A DNA stretch of 64,000 nt. Origin: Bacteroidota bacterium. Lineage in GTDB: Bacteria > Bacteroidota > Bacteroidia > Bacteroidales > Paludibacteraceae. Under the pieces are notes generated by a model. The model had not been told where the DNA came from and made no database searches. It saw only the letters and a list, made by a program, of their open reading frames with translations. Numbering within the stretch: position 1 is the stretch's first letter; every line of letters begins with the position of its first letter. Positions 45,711 through 55,700 of this stretch are shown piece after piece. The DNA lies in the NCBI GenBank assembly GCA_021779195.1, contig JAJYBB010000009.1, positions 46,735 through 110,734 on the forward strand, in the 5' to 3' direction. Position numbers and translations under genes: made by a program.

Positions 45711-48167
45711 TTAATTTTCCATTACTATATATTCCTTTCCAGCTTCTGTAATTAAATCGTAAAGATACGTTTTTTTCAGATTAACAGGATTAAGTTTGGC
45801 ATTTTCATTAATCAATAGTTTTGGAGTAGGAGGAACGCTGTAAAACGTATTCGGATTTTCACCCATTGCTTGTGTTAAGCCAGCTCCGGTTAGAGGAGTG
45901 AGTGATCGTAGGCGGCAATTTCCGCCGATCCTTGAAAAAACCTTAACAGTTTTAATTTTGCCATTTTGCCATTTTAAATCCAATACAAAACCACCGCGTG
46001 CGACTAACCCCTTTATCTCGCCGTTTTTCCAGATGGCAGGTAAAGCAGGGAGCAGGTAAATACATCCGTCGTAACTTTGCATCAACATTTCGGCTATTCC
46101 GGCTGTGCATCCAAAATTTCCGTCAATCTGGAAAGGCGGATGCGCATCAAACATATTCGGATAGGTTCCACCATGTTTGGGTTCGTTGCGCACAATGGAA
46201 AGCTGGTCGGTAATGAGCTTGTAGGCATGATCTCCATCGAGCAGCCGTGCCCACGAGCAAACTTTCCAAGCCATGCTCCAACCGGTAGATTCGTCGCCGC
46301 GATGAATCAGTGAAGTACGAGCTGCATCAAACAATTCGGGGGTGCGGTAGGGCGAAATCTGGTTACCTGGAAATAATCCCCATAAGTGTGAAATGTGGCG
46401 GTGCGTGTCATTCGGATTATCCCAGTCGAACATCCATTCCTGCAGTTGTCCCCAGCGACCAATCTGAAATGGAGCCATTTCTTTTAGCCTCGATTGTAAA
46501 TGAATTGCAAATTCGGCATCTGTATTTAGTAGTTTTGAACTCTCAATGATTATTTGCCAAAGACTCGAAATCAGTTCGTTGTCCATGGTAACACCGCCTG
46601 CGGTGGTCGCTTTGTTGTCGCTACCGGCATGCGTGTTTTCAGGTGAATTGCTCGGACAAAGCACCAACCAGTTGTGAGTGGGTTCTTTCACCATCACATT
46701 GTCAAAGAAAAGTGCTGAACTTTTCATGATGGGATAAACCGATTTAAGGAATTCTTTATCGCCGGTGTACAGGTAGTGTTCCCACAACATGCGGCAAAGC
46801 CAGGCTCCGCCACTGGGCCACATGCCCGAGGGTGCTTTATCAACGGCTCCGGTGATGCGCCAAATATCGGTATTATGATGCAGCACCCAGCCATCGACGC
46901 CATACATTATCCTGGCGGCGTCTTTCCCCGTTTCGCTCACGTCTTTTGTCAGCTGAAGCAGCGGTTGATACATTTCGCTCAGATTGGTTACTTCTGCAGG
47001 CCAGTAGTTCATTTCTACGTTGATGTTGGTGGTATATTTGGAGTCCCAGGCGGGGAAAAGTTTGTCGTTCCAAATACCCTGAAGGTTGGCCGCCTGTCCG
47101 CCTGGTTGTGAGGAGCAAATCAACAAATATCGACCGAATGCAAAATAAGTAGCCACCAGATTTGGATCGTTGGTTTCTGCAAAATGTTGAATTCTCAGGT
47201 CAGTGGGTTCTTTCGAATGGTTTTCACCCAAATAAAGCGAAGTCCGCTCCATGTATTTTCTGAAAAAAGCCGTGTGAGCTTTTCGGGCTTCTGCATAGTT
47301 TTTGGTAACTGCCTTATTCAGATAATCCGCTGCTCTTTCTTTTTCGTTTCCGTCAATAGCTTTGTAATTATTGAAATTGGTGGCAATGGAAACATAAAGT
47401 GTTGCTTCGTTGGCATTTTCCACCGATAAAACACCATCTTTGCAGGTTAGCTTCCCATCTTTGATGTTGGCAGTGAGCCTTCCTTCAAATTTAACTTTTC
47501 CTTTCAGCCCTTCGTGTTGAGACGAAACGCCGTCAAGGGTAACACAATTGCCCTCTGAAGCAATCATCACGTCCTGATGTGGCGAAGTAAGAATGGCATT
47601 GAAGGTAATTTTGTGTTTTTTTGAAGCGGTCAAGTGAACTATTACCACTTGATCGGTGAACGAGGTGAAAATTTCGCGTGAAAAAAATACTCCATCCACT
47701 TTATAGTGAACCGTAGCTCTTGCCGAATCAAGATTCAGGTCGCGATAATAATCAGTATATCTCGCATGTCCAGGAAAGGAGATGCGTAAATCGCCAAAAG
47801 GCTGGTAAGGCATTCCTGAATTGGTTTGCGACATAACCTTTTGTGTTGCTATAGTTTGTGCTTCTAAATATTTACCTTCAAAAACCAATTCACGAACTTT
47901 AGGAATATATTCCAATGCATCGGGATTGGCGTTATTGTTGGGTCGCCCAGCCCAAATGGTCGCTTCATTCAGCTGAATTTGCTCCGTTGCAGGATTGCCA
48001 TAAACCATAGCACCCAGACGTCCGTTACCGAGAGGTAAAGCTTCTGTCCATACTTGTGCGGGTTTGTCATACCAAAGTTTATAATTAGTATTTTGAGCTG
48101 ACAATGAGTAAAATACTGAAATTACAGCAAGAAACATCAAGCGTTTTTTCCTTGATTTGTATTTCAT
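45711..48167 (-). CDS. GH95-family alpha-L-fucosidase/alpha-L-galactosidase
   Basis: An 818-residue glycoside hydrolase with a short signal peptide (1-24, LSAQ). The N-terminal beta domain begins LWYDKPAQVWTEALPLGNG and has NEATIWAGRP. In the (alpha/alpha)6 domain the catalytic elements are the NIN motif (Asn381 and Asn383), SPEN with acid Glu510, and DGNFG with Asp682. Thr379 stands two residues before the Asn pair, where I recall fucosidases having His and an L-galactosidase having Thr. Either sugar occurs in rhamnogalacturonan-II. ATG 48167 directly precedes the signal peptide, so I reject the longer frame to 48233. Confidence 0.87.
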   Translation of the reverse strand: MKYKSRKKRLMFLAVISVFYSLSAQNTNYKLWYDKPAQVWTEALPLGNGRLGAMVYGNPATEQIQLNEATIWAGRPNNNANPDALEYIPKVRELVFEGKYLEAQTIATQKVMSQTNSGMPYQPFGDLRISFPGHARYTDYYRDLNLDSARATVHYKVDGVFFSREIFTSFTDQVVIVHLTASKKHKITFNAILTSPHQDVMIASEGNCVTLDGVSSQHEGLKGKVKFEGRLTANIKDGKLTCKDGVLSVENANEATLYVSIATNFNNYKAIDGNEKERAADYLNKAVTKNYAEARKAHTAFFRKYMERTSLYLGENHSKEPTDLRIQHFAETNDPNLVATYFAFGRYLLICSSQPGGQAANLQGIWNDKLFPAWDSKYTTNINVEMNYWPAEVTNLSEMYQPLLQLTKDVSETGKDAARIMYGVDGWVLHHNTDIWRITGAVDKAPSGMWPSGGAWLCRMLWEHYLYTGDKEFLKSVYPIMKSSALFFDNVMVKEPTHNWLVLCPSNSPENTHAGSDNKATTAGGVTMDNELISSLWQIIIESSKLLNTDAEFAIHLQSRLKEMAPFQIGRWGQLQEWMFDWDNPNDTHRHISHLWGLFPGNQISPYRTPELFDAARTSLIHRGDESTGWSMAWKVCSWARLLDGDHAYKLITDQLSIVRNEPKHGGTYPNMFDAHPPFQIDGNFGCTAGIAEMLMQSYDGCIYLLPALPAIWKNGEIKGLVARGGFVLDLKWQNGKIKTVKVFSRIGGNCRLRSLTPLTGAGLTQAMGENPNTFYSVPPTPKLLINENAKLNPVNLKKTYLYDLITEAGKEYIVMEN

Positions 48168-48236
48168 TAAATAGACTGTTTGAATAAGTTTCGGATCGTA
48201 TGATAGACGTGAAAAATGCTGTTTTGTACCCAAATC

Positions 48237-48275
48237 AAAACCGGCAACAATGAATCATGTCATGCTGCCGGTTTT
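48237..48275. terminator. Intrinsic terminator between the DeoR regulator and GH95 genes
   Basis: A 10-bp stem (48237-48246 with 48266-48275) that contains a GC-rich CCGGCA/TGCCGG core, with A-tract and T-tract on its outer sides. It lies 17 bases past the DeoR stop on the minus strand and separates the regulator transcript from the GH95 transcript. Confidence 0.7.
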
Positions 48276-48292
48276 TGAAAAAAAATGTTTTT

Positions 48293-49060
48293 TTATTTTT
48301 CTGCTATAATAAACTGAACATCATAGTTTTTAAGCCATTCGATGTCTTCTTTTTTTATTTTCGAATCGGTTATCAGGAAGTTAATCAACGATAAAGCACC
48401 CAGACTGGCGAAGGCATTTTTCCCAATTTTGCCGGAATCGGCAACCAGATACACTTCATTGGCTGATTCGATCATGGCTCTTTTCACACAAATGTCGCTG
48501 ATGCCCGGATAGGTAAGACCCGATTTGAGGGCAATCCCTGCAGTGGCTAAAAATAATTTATCAACATGCAGATTCTGAAAAAAGTCAGCAGCTTTCTGAC
48601 CGGTTAAGGATAAGGTTGGAGCTTTAAATTCACCTCCGGTAACTACCACATTTATTCCTGCCTGCGCTCCTAAGATCAACGCAATATTGAGGGCATTTGT
48701 AATGACAGTAAGATTATTATAGCCGATTAGAAGTTTAGCAATTTCAGTTGTGGTGGAACCTGAATCCAGAATAATAGCATCACCATCACGAATAAACTCG
48801 ACAGCCTTGCGGGCAATCATCATTTTTTCGGACAAATTTTCCTGATTTTGCAGGCTGAAATTCCGCACATTCAAATCTATATTTTTGAGATAAGCACCAC
48901 CATGTTCACGAACTATAGAACCTTCTTTTTCAAGATGTTCCAAATCCTGGCGAATGGTTACTTCCGTTACTTTAAAAATCCGGCTCAGGTCCATCACTTT
49001 CGCATGACCATCTTCCCTGATTAATTCAAGAATTTTATCGCGACGTTGATTCTGAAGCAT
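48293..49060 (-). CDS. DeoR/GlpR-family transcriptional regulator
   Basis: A 255-residue regulator. The N-terminal winged helix is RRDKILELIREDGHAKVMDL followed by VTEVTIRQDLEHLEKEG, the DeoR recognition helix, and REHGGAY. The C-terminal domain is the sugar-phosphate-binding fold with DGDAIILDSGSTTTEIAKLL near residues 88-107 and VITNALNIA. Members usually repress sugar catabolism genes until a phosphorylated intermediate binds. The likely ligand here is a product of the nearby kinase. I prefer ATG 49060; the frame extends to 49093 but would overlap ribB. It starts 4 bases after the ribB stop, so ribB and this gene are cotranscribed. Confidence 0.88.
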   Translation of the reverse strand: MLQNQRRDKILELIREDGHAKVMDLSRIFKVTEVTIRQDLEHLEKEGSIVREHGGAYLKNIDLNVRNFSLQNQENLSEKMMIARKAVEFIRDGDAIILDSGSTTTEIAKLLIGYNNLTVITNALNIALILGAQAGINVVVTGGEFKAPTLSLTGQKAADFFQNLHVDKLFLATAGIALKSGLTYPGISDICVKRAMIESANEVYLVADSGKIGKNAFASLGALSLINFLITDSKIKKEDIEWLKNYDVQFIIAEK

Positions 49061-49064
49061 TGGA

Positions 49065-49712
49065 TTATTTTTTTGATTTTTTGTATCCGGCAAGCTGTTT
49101 AATGGAAATCAGTTTGATATTATGTTCTTTTGCCACTTTTTCCAAATCGGCTAAACGCGCCATAGTGCCATCGTCGTTCATCACTTCGACCAGTACGCCA
49201 CAAGGATGTAGCCCTGCCAAAACCGGTAAATCAACTGATGCTTCTGTATGCCCCATACGACCTAAAACCCCATCGGCATGCGCGATAAGCGGAAAAATGT
49301 GCCCCGGACGACCCAAATCGTCAGGTTTTGTAGTTTTATCCACCAATGCTTTTACCGTTTTTGCCCGGTCGGAAGCCGAAATACCGGTGGTGCAACCATG
49401 TCCGAGCAAATCGACCGAGACGGTGAAAGCGGTTGATAATGTGGCTGTATTATTCTCCACCATTCGTTCAAGTTGAAGTTCAGATGCCCGTTCTTCGGTG
49501 ATAGCCGTGCAAATCAGACCACGACCGTATTTTGCCATAAAATTAATAATTTCAGGTGTAACAAATTCGGCTGCAGCTATGAAGTCCCCTTCATTTTCGC
49601 GTGCCACATCATCAAACACCAACACTATTTTTCCGTTGCGGATATCTTTAACGGCTTCTTCAACCAAATCAAAATTTTCAAACATGTAACTATCCTTTAT
49701 TGCTTCTGTCAA
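49065..49712 (-). CDS. ribB: 3,4-dihydroxy-2-butanone-4-phosphate synthase, standalone
   Basis: A 215-residue enzyme that converts ribulose 5-phosphate to 3,4-dihydroxy-2-butanone 4-phosphate and formate. All family motifs are present: RENEGDFIAAAE near residues 39-50, GRGLICTAI, GCTTGISASDRAKTVKAL near residues 106-123, GHIFPLIA and GHTEASVDL near residues 153-161, and NDDGTMARL. There is no GTP cyclohydrolase II part, whereas Bacteroidota usually carry a ribBA fusion for riboflavin. Its operon partner is a DeoR regulator and the neighbourhood is sugar catabolism, so a non-riboflavin role is possible. ATG 49685 (MFENFDLV) is an alternative start. Confidence 0.9.
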   Translation of the reverse strand: MTEAIKDSYMFENFDLVEEAVKDIRNGKIVLVFDDVARENEGDFIAAAEFVTPEIINFMAKYGRGLICTAITEERASELQLERMVENNTATLSTAFTVSVDLLGHGCTTGISASDRAKTVKALVDKTTKPDDLGRPGHIFPLIAHADGVLGRMGHTEASVDLPVLAGLHPCGVLVEVMNDDGTMARLADLEKVAKEHNIKLISIKQLAGYKKSKK

Positions 49713-49761
49713 ACAATTTCTTTCGTTTTGTTCCGAAATTGTTTGTTTTTATTTTCGACTG

Positions 49762-49769
49762 CAAAGGTA
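49762..49769 (-). promoter_or_regulatory. Putative -7 promoter box for ribB-deoR
   Basis: On the minus strand the bases read TACCTTTG, a strong match to TAnnTTTG, about 50 bases upstream of the ribB start. No FMN riboswitch-like structure was recognised in the 125-base spacer. Confidence 0.6.
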
Positions 49770-49837
49770 ATAATAAATTTCAAAAGTCGGGTTTGAAATT
49801 TGTGGAGTCGAAATAGGCTCCGCAAGCATACGTTGAA

Positions 49838-50707
49838 TTAAGTCGGAAAGACGGGTGATACTATCAATTTATAATCGGTTGTATACGATCCATTATTTGG
49901 CATTCCATTAAGGACTTTCAGCGCATATTCAATACCGTGTACAGCCATTTGAGAGCCAAAAGCATCTACGGTAGCCAGCATTGCTCCTGATGACAGAAAC
50001 GGTTGTACTGAAGCATCATTATCGAAACCTACAACCGGAATTATGCCCGTTTTGTTATTTTCTTCCAATACTTTAAGAACTCCCAATGCCATGGCATCGT
50101 TGCTGCACATCACTCCGTCCACATTTAAATGTTGATTAAAAAGTTCTGTAAATTGCAGTTCAGCTTTGTGAGTTTCCCAATCAGCCGCAGTCGAAGCCAC
50201 CAGATTGAATTTATTTTCAGCAATTGATTCAAGGAAGCCCGTTTTGCGCTGTTGTGCATTTTCGGCAACGCTGAGTCCTTCGATTAGAATAATTTTTGAT
50301 CCTTTTCCTAATTTTCGGGCAAGTACATCTCCTGCAATTTTTGAAGCTGTTTTATTATCCGGACCTACGTAGGTGAGTTCGACTCCTGCTTGTTTTAGTA
50401 ATTCTTCATCTAATTTGATGTCGATATTGATTATTTTTATCCCTGATTGAATGGCTTTTACAGTTACCGGAACCAACGCTTTGGAGTCGATGGGAACCAG
50501 CACAATGGCATCCACTTTTTGCTGAATTAACTTGTTTACAAAATCTATTTGTAAATCAATTTCAGTCTGAGTTGTTGTACCAAAAGTAACAAGTGAAAAT
50601 TCCGGATGCAAGGTCGCATATTCGTCGGCACCTTTTTTCATTTCCTGAAAAAACTCTGCTTGAAGCGATTTCATTACTAATCCGATCGTTGGCTTTCTGT
50701 CAGACAT
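49838..50707 (-). CDS. Sugar-binding (periplasmic-binding-protein-fold) protein without signal peptide
   Basis: A 289-residue protein with the whole ribose/LacI-type ligand-binding fold (Peripla_BP_4): IGLVMKSLQAEFFQEMKKG opens the first lobe, DAIVLVPIDSKALVP near residues 65-79 and VDGVMCSNDAMALGVLKVLEE near 198-218 are typical, and VVGFDNDASVQPFLSSGAMLATVD near 228-251 closes the second lobe. It starts MSDRKPTIGL, so it has neither a signal peptide nor a DNA-binding domain, and a terminator precedes it, so no N-terminal extension is hidden. No ABC transporter genes are near. It may be a cytosolic sensor of a sugar or sugar-phosphate. Confidence 0.82.
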   Translation of the reverse strand: MSDRKPTIGLVMKSLQAEFFQEMKKGADEYATLHPEFSLVTFGTTTQTEIDLQIDFVNKLIQQKVDAIVLVPIDSKALVPVTVKAIQSGIKIINIDIKLDEELLKQAGVELTYVGPDNKTASKIAGDVLARKLGKGSKIILIEGLSVAENAQQRKTGFLESIAENKFNLVASTAADWETHKAELQFTELFNQHLNVDGVMCSNDAMALGVLKVLEENNKTGIIPVVGFDNDASVQPFLSSGAMLATVDAFGSQMAVHGIEYALKVLNGMPNNGSYTTDYKLIVSPVFPT

Positions 50708-50736
50708 ATTATAATTAAATGATTGTTGAATAATTA

Positions 50737-50769
50737 AAAATGCTGCCCAAAAAAGCAGGGCAGCATTTT
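50737..50769 (-). terminator. Intrinsic terminator after susD (second locus)
   Basis: A perfect 12-bp stem (50737-50748 with 50758-50769) around a 9-base loop, followed on the minus strand by a T-run. It lies 24 bases past the SusD stop and separates susCD from the binding-protein gene. Confidence 0.85.
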
Positions 50770-50792
50770 ATTAAAGAATATTGTTTTTCTAC

Positions 50793-52775
50793 TTAATAAC
50801 CGTTTGTTCCGTATTCGTCAGCATTGTCAATCTGACTCAGGAATTCGTACGAAATCGGTCTGAGGTAATTTTTTGCAGTGAATGAAGCGGCAGCACGCAC
50901 GTTGTACAATGCAAGTCGGGTTTCAAAATCATGATGACGTTTGAGAATAGGCCATCGTTCAAATTCTCCGCAAAGTTCACGCGCATATTCATCCAAGACA
51001 TCATTTTCGGTAGCGTTAGAAAGTTTCATTGGAGAGCTATCGAATGTAGCGGGATCGCCTCTATAAGCTCGCTTGCGAAGCACATTCAAATAGGTAGCTG
51101 CCTTGGCTCCATTGCCAAGCATCTGATTTGCTTCGGCCGCAATTAAGTAAACTTCAGCCATGCGCATGATCGCAATATCTCCTAATTTGCTTTGAAGGTT
51201 TGAACCATTAAATGCCCCATTATAATTCCAGTTGTATTTAATCAAGCCTGGATAAATCATATAGGTGTTCGTTCCTGTAGCATCGATTGATGTTGTTTTG
51301 TAATTTCCACTGGCATCGAACAAATCGTCGATATTGATGCAAACGTACGGACGTAAAGCTTTGTCGGCTGCTGAAAGATAATCTTTGCTTAAATAAATTG
51401 CAAACCGATCATCATCCACATCGATAGGATAAGGTGTTACATACACATTTTTTACGGAAATAGCCTTGGTTGGATCGCCCGAATGTTCTCCTTTGGGCCA
51501 TATTTTTGCAGGATATTGATTCCCTGCAGTAGTTGTTGGGGTAATTGCAGTAATATCGGCATAAGGATATATTTTTCTGGTACTGAAGGCAGGATTAATG
51601 CCATATTTAGTACATAATGCCGCACTTAGACTAACCGTCTTGCTGGCATAGCTGATATTCGAAATCGCTCCACCTGCCACGGCAGAAAAATCGCCGTAAG
51701 CAAATGCAAATGAATTTTCCCAACGTTTATCGTTTGCTGCATCAAAACAATTGATCAGATATTTAGAAGGTGCCAAAATGTTATTATTTACACGACCGTA
51801 GAAATAATTGGATTTATCCTGGGTTTTGTAGATGTCGCTTAATTTATAGGGGTTTGGCATAACATACGAAAAAATGCTCGATTGTTTGCTTGATAAAATA
51901 TAAGAAGGATCATTGGCATCGGGTCCTGTAGCAGTAAATAGATACTCTTTATTTACATTTGCCCTGTTATTTGCCTGCGCCCATACATCCGAAACATCAG
52001 GATAGAGATATGCTCCATAAGAAGCCGCGTTGGTAATCATATCTTCGGCCACTTCTTTTGCTCTCTGCCAATATGAAACTCCGTTTTCAGTCAGTCCTTC
52101 GCCGGCTCCTTGAGCATAGGCACGTGCCAGCAGACCCAACGCAGTTTTTTTGGTAACACGTCCGTAATTATTACCGTAAGGAGTAACTCCTAAACTATCG
52201 GCAGCCGACTTCAAATCTGAAATAATCTGCGTATAGATTTCCTGAATCGTGTTGCGTTTAGGACGAGTATTGATGGTTGTGGCTTCTGTGGTATTGAGTG
52301 TTATCGGTCCATATTGAGTAACGAGCACCAAATAATAGAATCCTCGTAAACATTTTGTTTCGGCAGTGAGTACATCGATGTCGGCTTTGTTTCCATCTTT
52401 CACTTTTGAAGCCCTGTCGATGACCGTGTTGCAAGAATTTATAGCCGAATAGGCATATTTGAATACAGGCTTAATGTAATTGGTGTTGGTTGTAAGTCCT
52501 TCATAATAATACACTTCCTGAGCCCAAGTTCTATTATTGGCAGTTAACCATTCATCCGTTCCACCTTCAGTAAGCGAAAAATATTCATAATTGAAAAGAT
52601 AACCTGAAAGCGGTTGATAACAATAAGACTGCATTCCTTTCCAGCCGACAAAAGTTGCTAACCTTTCATCTCCCGAAATCATACTTGGATTGTATTCATC
52701 CAACGAACATGAATGAAATAACGTAGTAAGACACAGTGCAACTACTACTTTGAAAATATTTTTTAATTTAGTCAT
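50793..52775 (-). CDS. SusD/RagB-family surface glycan-binding lipoprotein (second locus)
   Basis: A 660-residue lipoprotein with lipobox Cys23 (FHSCSLDE). SusD family markers are AYSAINSCNTVIDRA near residue 108, KCLRGFYYLVLVTQYGPITL near 137-156, the TKKTALGLLARAYAQGAG TPR region near 205-222, and the C-terminal YARELCGEFERWPILKRHHDF block near 599-619. It lies 17 bases after its SusC partner and ends at a terminator. Ligand unknown; the neighbouring enzymes suggest a rhamnogalacturonan-II or similar side-chain oligosaccharide. Confidence 0.92.
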   Translation of the reverse strand: MTKLKNIFKVVVALCLTTLFHSCSLDEYNPSMISGDERLATFVGWKGMQSYCYQPLSGYLFNYEYFSLTEGGTDEWLTANNRTWAQEVYYYEGLTTNTNYIKPVFKYAYSAINSCNTVIDRASKVKDGNKADIDVLTAETKCLRGFYYLVLVTQYGPITLNTTEATTINTRPKRNTIQEIYTQIISDLKSAADSLGVTPYGNNYGRVTKKTALGLLARAYAQGAGEGLTENGVSYWQRAKEVAEDMITNAASYGAYLYPDVSDVWAQANNRANVNKEYLFTATGPDANDPSYILSSKQSSIFSYVMPNPYKLSDIYKTQDKSNYFYGRVNNNILAPSKYLINCFDAANDKRWENSFAFAYGDFSAVAGGAISNISYASKTVSLSAALCTKYGINPAFSTRKIYPYADITAITPTTTAGNQYPAKIWPKGEHSGDPTKAISVKNVYVTPYPIDVDDDRFAIYLSKDYLSAADKALRPYVCINIDDLFDASGNYKTTSIDATGTNTYMIYPGLIKYNWNYNGAFNGSNLQSKLGDIAIMRMAEVYLIAAEANQMLGNGAKAATYLNVLRKRAYRGDPATFDSSPMKLSNATENDVLDEYARELCGEFERWPILKRHHDFETRLALYNVRAAASFTAKNYLRPISYEFLSQIDNADEYGTNGY

Positions 52776-52792
52776 AATCTGATGAATTGAAA

Positions 52793-55700
52793 TTAGAATG
52801 ATACATTTAAGCCTAAAACCAATTGTTTGGTGAGCGGATAATCAAAACTGCCGTTCATTTCGGGATCATAGCTTTTTAAAAGATGACTGTTGGCAATGAC
52901 CAGCGGATTGGTGATGGTTGCATACACACGGAATTTTTCCAATCCTATTTGTCTTTGAAGTTTTTTTGGCAAACTGTAACCGAGCGTTATATTTTTGATT
53001 TTAATATAAGATCCATCAACATATGCCATCGATGCCCATCCGATATAACTTGTCAAACTTCTCCCTTTATAAATTGCAGGAAAATCGTTTGATGGATTGG
53101 TTTTTGTCCAATAATTAAAATAAGTAGGAAAATTACTATTCCCGGATGGATCGTAATCGGTAATCAATGAATATTTTATCATTTGTCCCCAACGGGCAAA
53201 TGCGAAAATTGACAGATCAAAGTCTTTATATACAAATGTATTCTGGAATCCAAGCGACCAATCAGGCGAGTTGTGCCCAATTACCTGATAATCTTTCGGA
53301 CTGGGTGTATATTTGCTTGTTGCAGTATAATTCGTGGTTACTCCATTAACGGTTTTATGAAATTTTCCAACGGAATCCTGCACCATATTGGGAATAAAAA
53401 TTTTAAGATCGCCCGGTTTAGCTCCAAAAACTGCGGCATCGGCTTCTTGTCCTATTTGCCAAATACCATTGAGTTTGTAAGTGTAATACGAATTGACAGG
53501 ATATCCTTTCGATAATGTAAAATCAGTTCCTGAATTTGGAATATTGTCGGATACTCCATCTTGCAAAGCAATGATTTTTTCTTTGTTCGTCATAAAAGTT
53601 ACAGAACTGTTCCATTTAAAATCATTTGTAACAATATTCCGTGTGTTCAGTGTAACTTCAATCCCCTGATTATTTGTTTTACAAATATTTACGTTAGTCC
53701 GGTAGAAGTTGTTTGCATCATAACCTCCATTGGTAATGGGTAAGTTTCGAGACCATATTACCCCGTCGGTATTGGTGTTATAAACATCTACACTCAAATC
53801 AATTCGATTGTTTAAAACGGTTGCATCTAATCCTAAATTAGTATTGTGCGATATTTCCCAGGTCAAAGCATCATTTGCATAATTTTGTGAATATCGATAA
53901 ATATCTTGAGCCATTCCACCAAGTGCTATCTGATTGTATTCCATTGTGGAAGCTGAAGAATACGGGCTGATAGAAGCTGTACCGGTAGTACCGTAACCGG
54001 CTCTTAATTTCAGGTTGTCAAGCCATGTGCGAGTTCCTTCCATGAATTTTTCTTCTGAAATGCGCCAGCCTGCTGATACGGCTGGGAAAGTAGCCCAACG
54101 GTTATGGGGAGATAATCTGGATGATCCATCGTATCGTACAGATGCTTGTAACAGGTATTTTCCTTTGTACGCATAATTCAAACGACCTATTAGACCCAAT
54201 CCTTTGGACATGCTATACGAAGTATAGTTTGAAGAATAAGTTGATGATGATAACATATTGTACCAAAGATACTTATTTGAATCAATATTCGTCTGTTTCA
54301 TGGTTGAATAATCTGATTGGTAATCAGAATAAGAAGAAACGCCAGTTACAGTGAATTCGTGGTCGTTGTACAATTTAAAATTATATGTTAATATATTTTC
54401 CCATTTGTAACCATAACTTCTATTCTGTGTGATTTGTGCGTAAACACTTGAATTTGTACCTGTTGCTGAAATTCCGGAGGCTGTATAATACTGGTATGAC
54501 CCTTGACCTTGAAAATAATTGTTTCGGGAATATTCAAGATTGGCTCCAATTCGGGAAAGAATTGTCAACCCTTTGACCGGAGTTATTTCGATATAAGGAT
54601 TAAAAAATACCTTTAGATTCTGATCTTGATTTTTATAGACATTTTCCTGATTGTTTAATAATAAATTTACAAATGTACTCCCAATCACAGGATCAATGTT
54701 ATAATTGCCGTTGGCATCATAAACAGAACCAAGTGGCGAAGCTGTCAGCGCATTTTCGAGCTTTGCATACGATTTGTTTCGATCCACGTATGATCCTTGA
54801 AGATTCGTTCCTATTCTCAGCCATTTAGCAATATTATGACTAATTCGAATATTTGTTGAATAAACTTTGTACCTGTCTGCAACGTATTGACCGGCTTCAT
54901 CCGAGTAATTTAACGATGCATATGCTTTTGATTTTTCATTCCCACCCGAAAATGCAACGCTGTAATTTTGGGTAATACCTGTTTGCAGCAAATCTTTTGC
55001 CCAATTAATATAGTTGCCGTTTTGGTAAGCCTGATAGGCTTCTGTGGTAGCAAAGAGCTTGGAATCGTCGGCAGTTGATGCCCAGTTTCCGGATGCCTGG
55101 TAAGCATCCCGTAAGGGTTGAATATAACTTTCACCATAACGCATCTGCGGAAGTATCGACAAACCGTTATATCCGGTATATGAATTAAAATCGACCTTGG
55201 TTTTATTTCCTGCCGCTCCTGATTTGGTAGTGATAAGAATTACCCCGTTGGCACCCGACGAACCGTAAATTGCTGTTGATGGTGCATCTTTCAGTACTTC
55301 TACAGATTCAATATCATTCGGATTAAGGGTTGAATAGTCACCCGGCATTCCATCGATGATGAAAATGGGGTTGCCGCTTGCAGTGAATGAACGTGTTCCG
55401 CGCAATTGCATGGTAACGCCTGCTCCTGGCTGTCCCGAAGTTCGTATTATGTCTAAACCCGGCACTTTTCCTTGTAAAGCTTCCATCGGATTCGAACGTG
55501 GATTGGAAGTAATTTCGTCCCCTTTTATAGAGGTGATGGCAGCCGTCAAATCTCGTTTTTTTACGGTTCCATACCCAATTGCAACTACTTCATCAAGGTT
55601 TACATCGGAAGATTTAAGAACTACATTGTGAATTCCTGTTCCGTTAAATTCTACTTCTTTTTTATTCATTCCTACAAATGAGAATGATAAAAAACCTGAC

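Noticed and set aside
49713..49837. FMN riboswitch upstream of ribB
   Set aside because: The spacer is only 125 bases and I could not find the conserved RFN sequence blocks or the expected stems.
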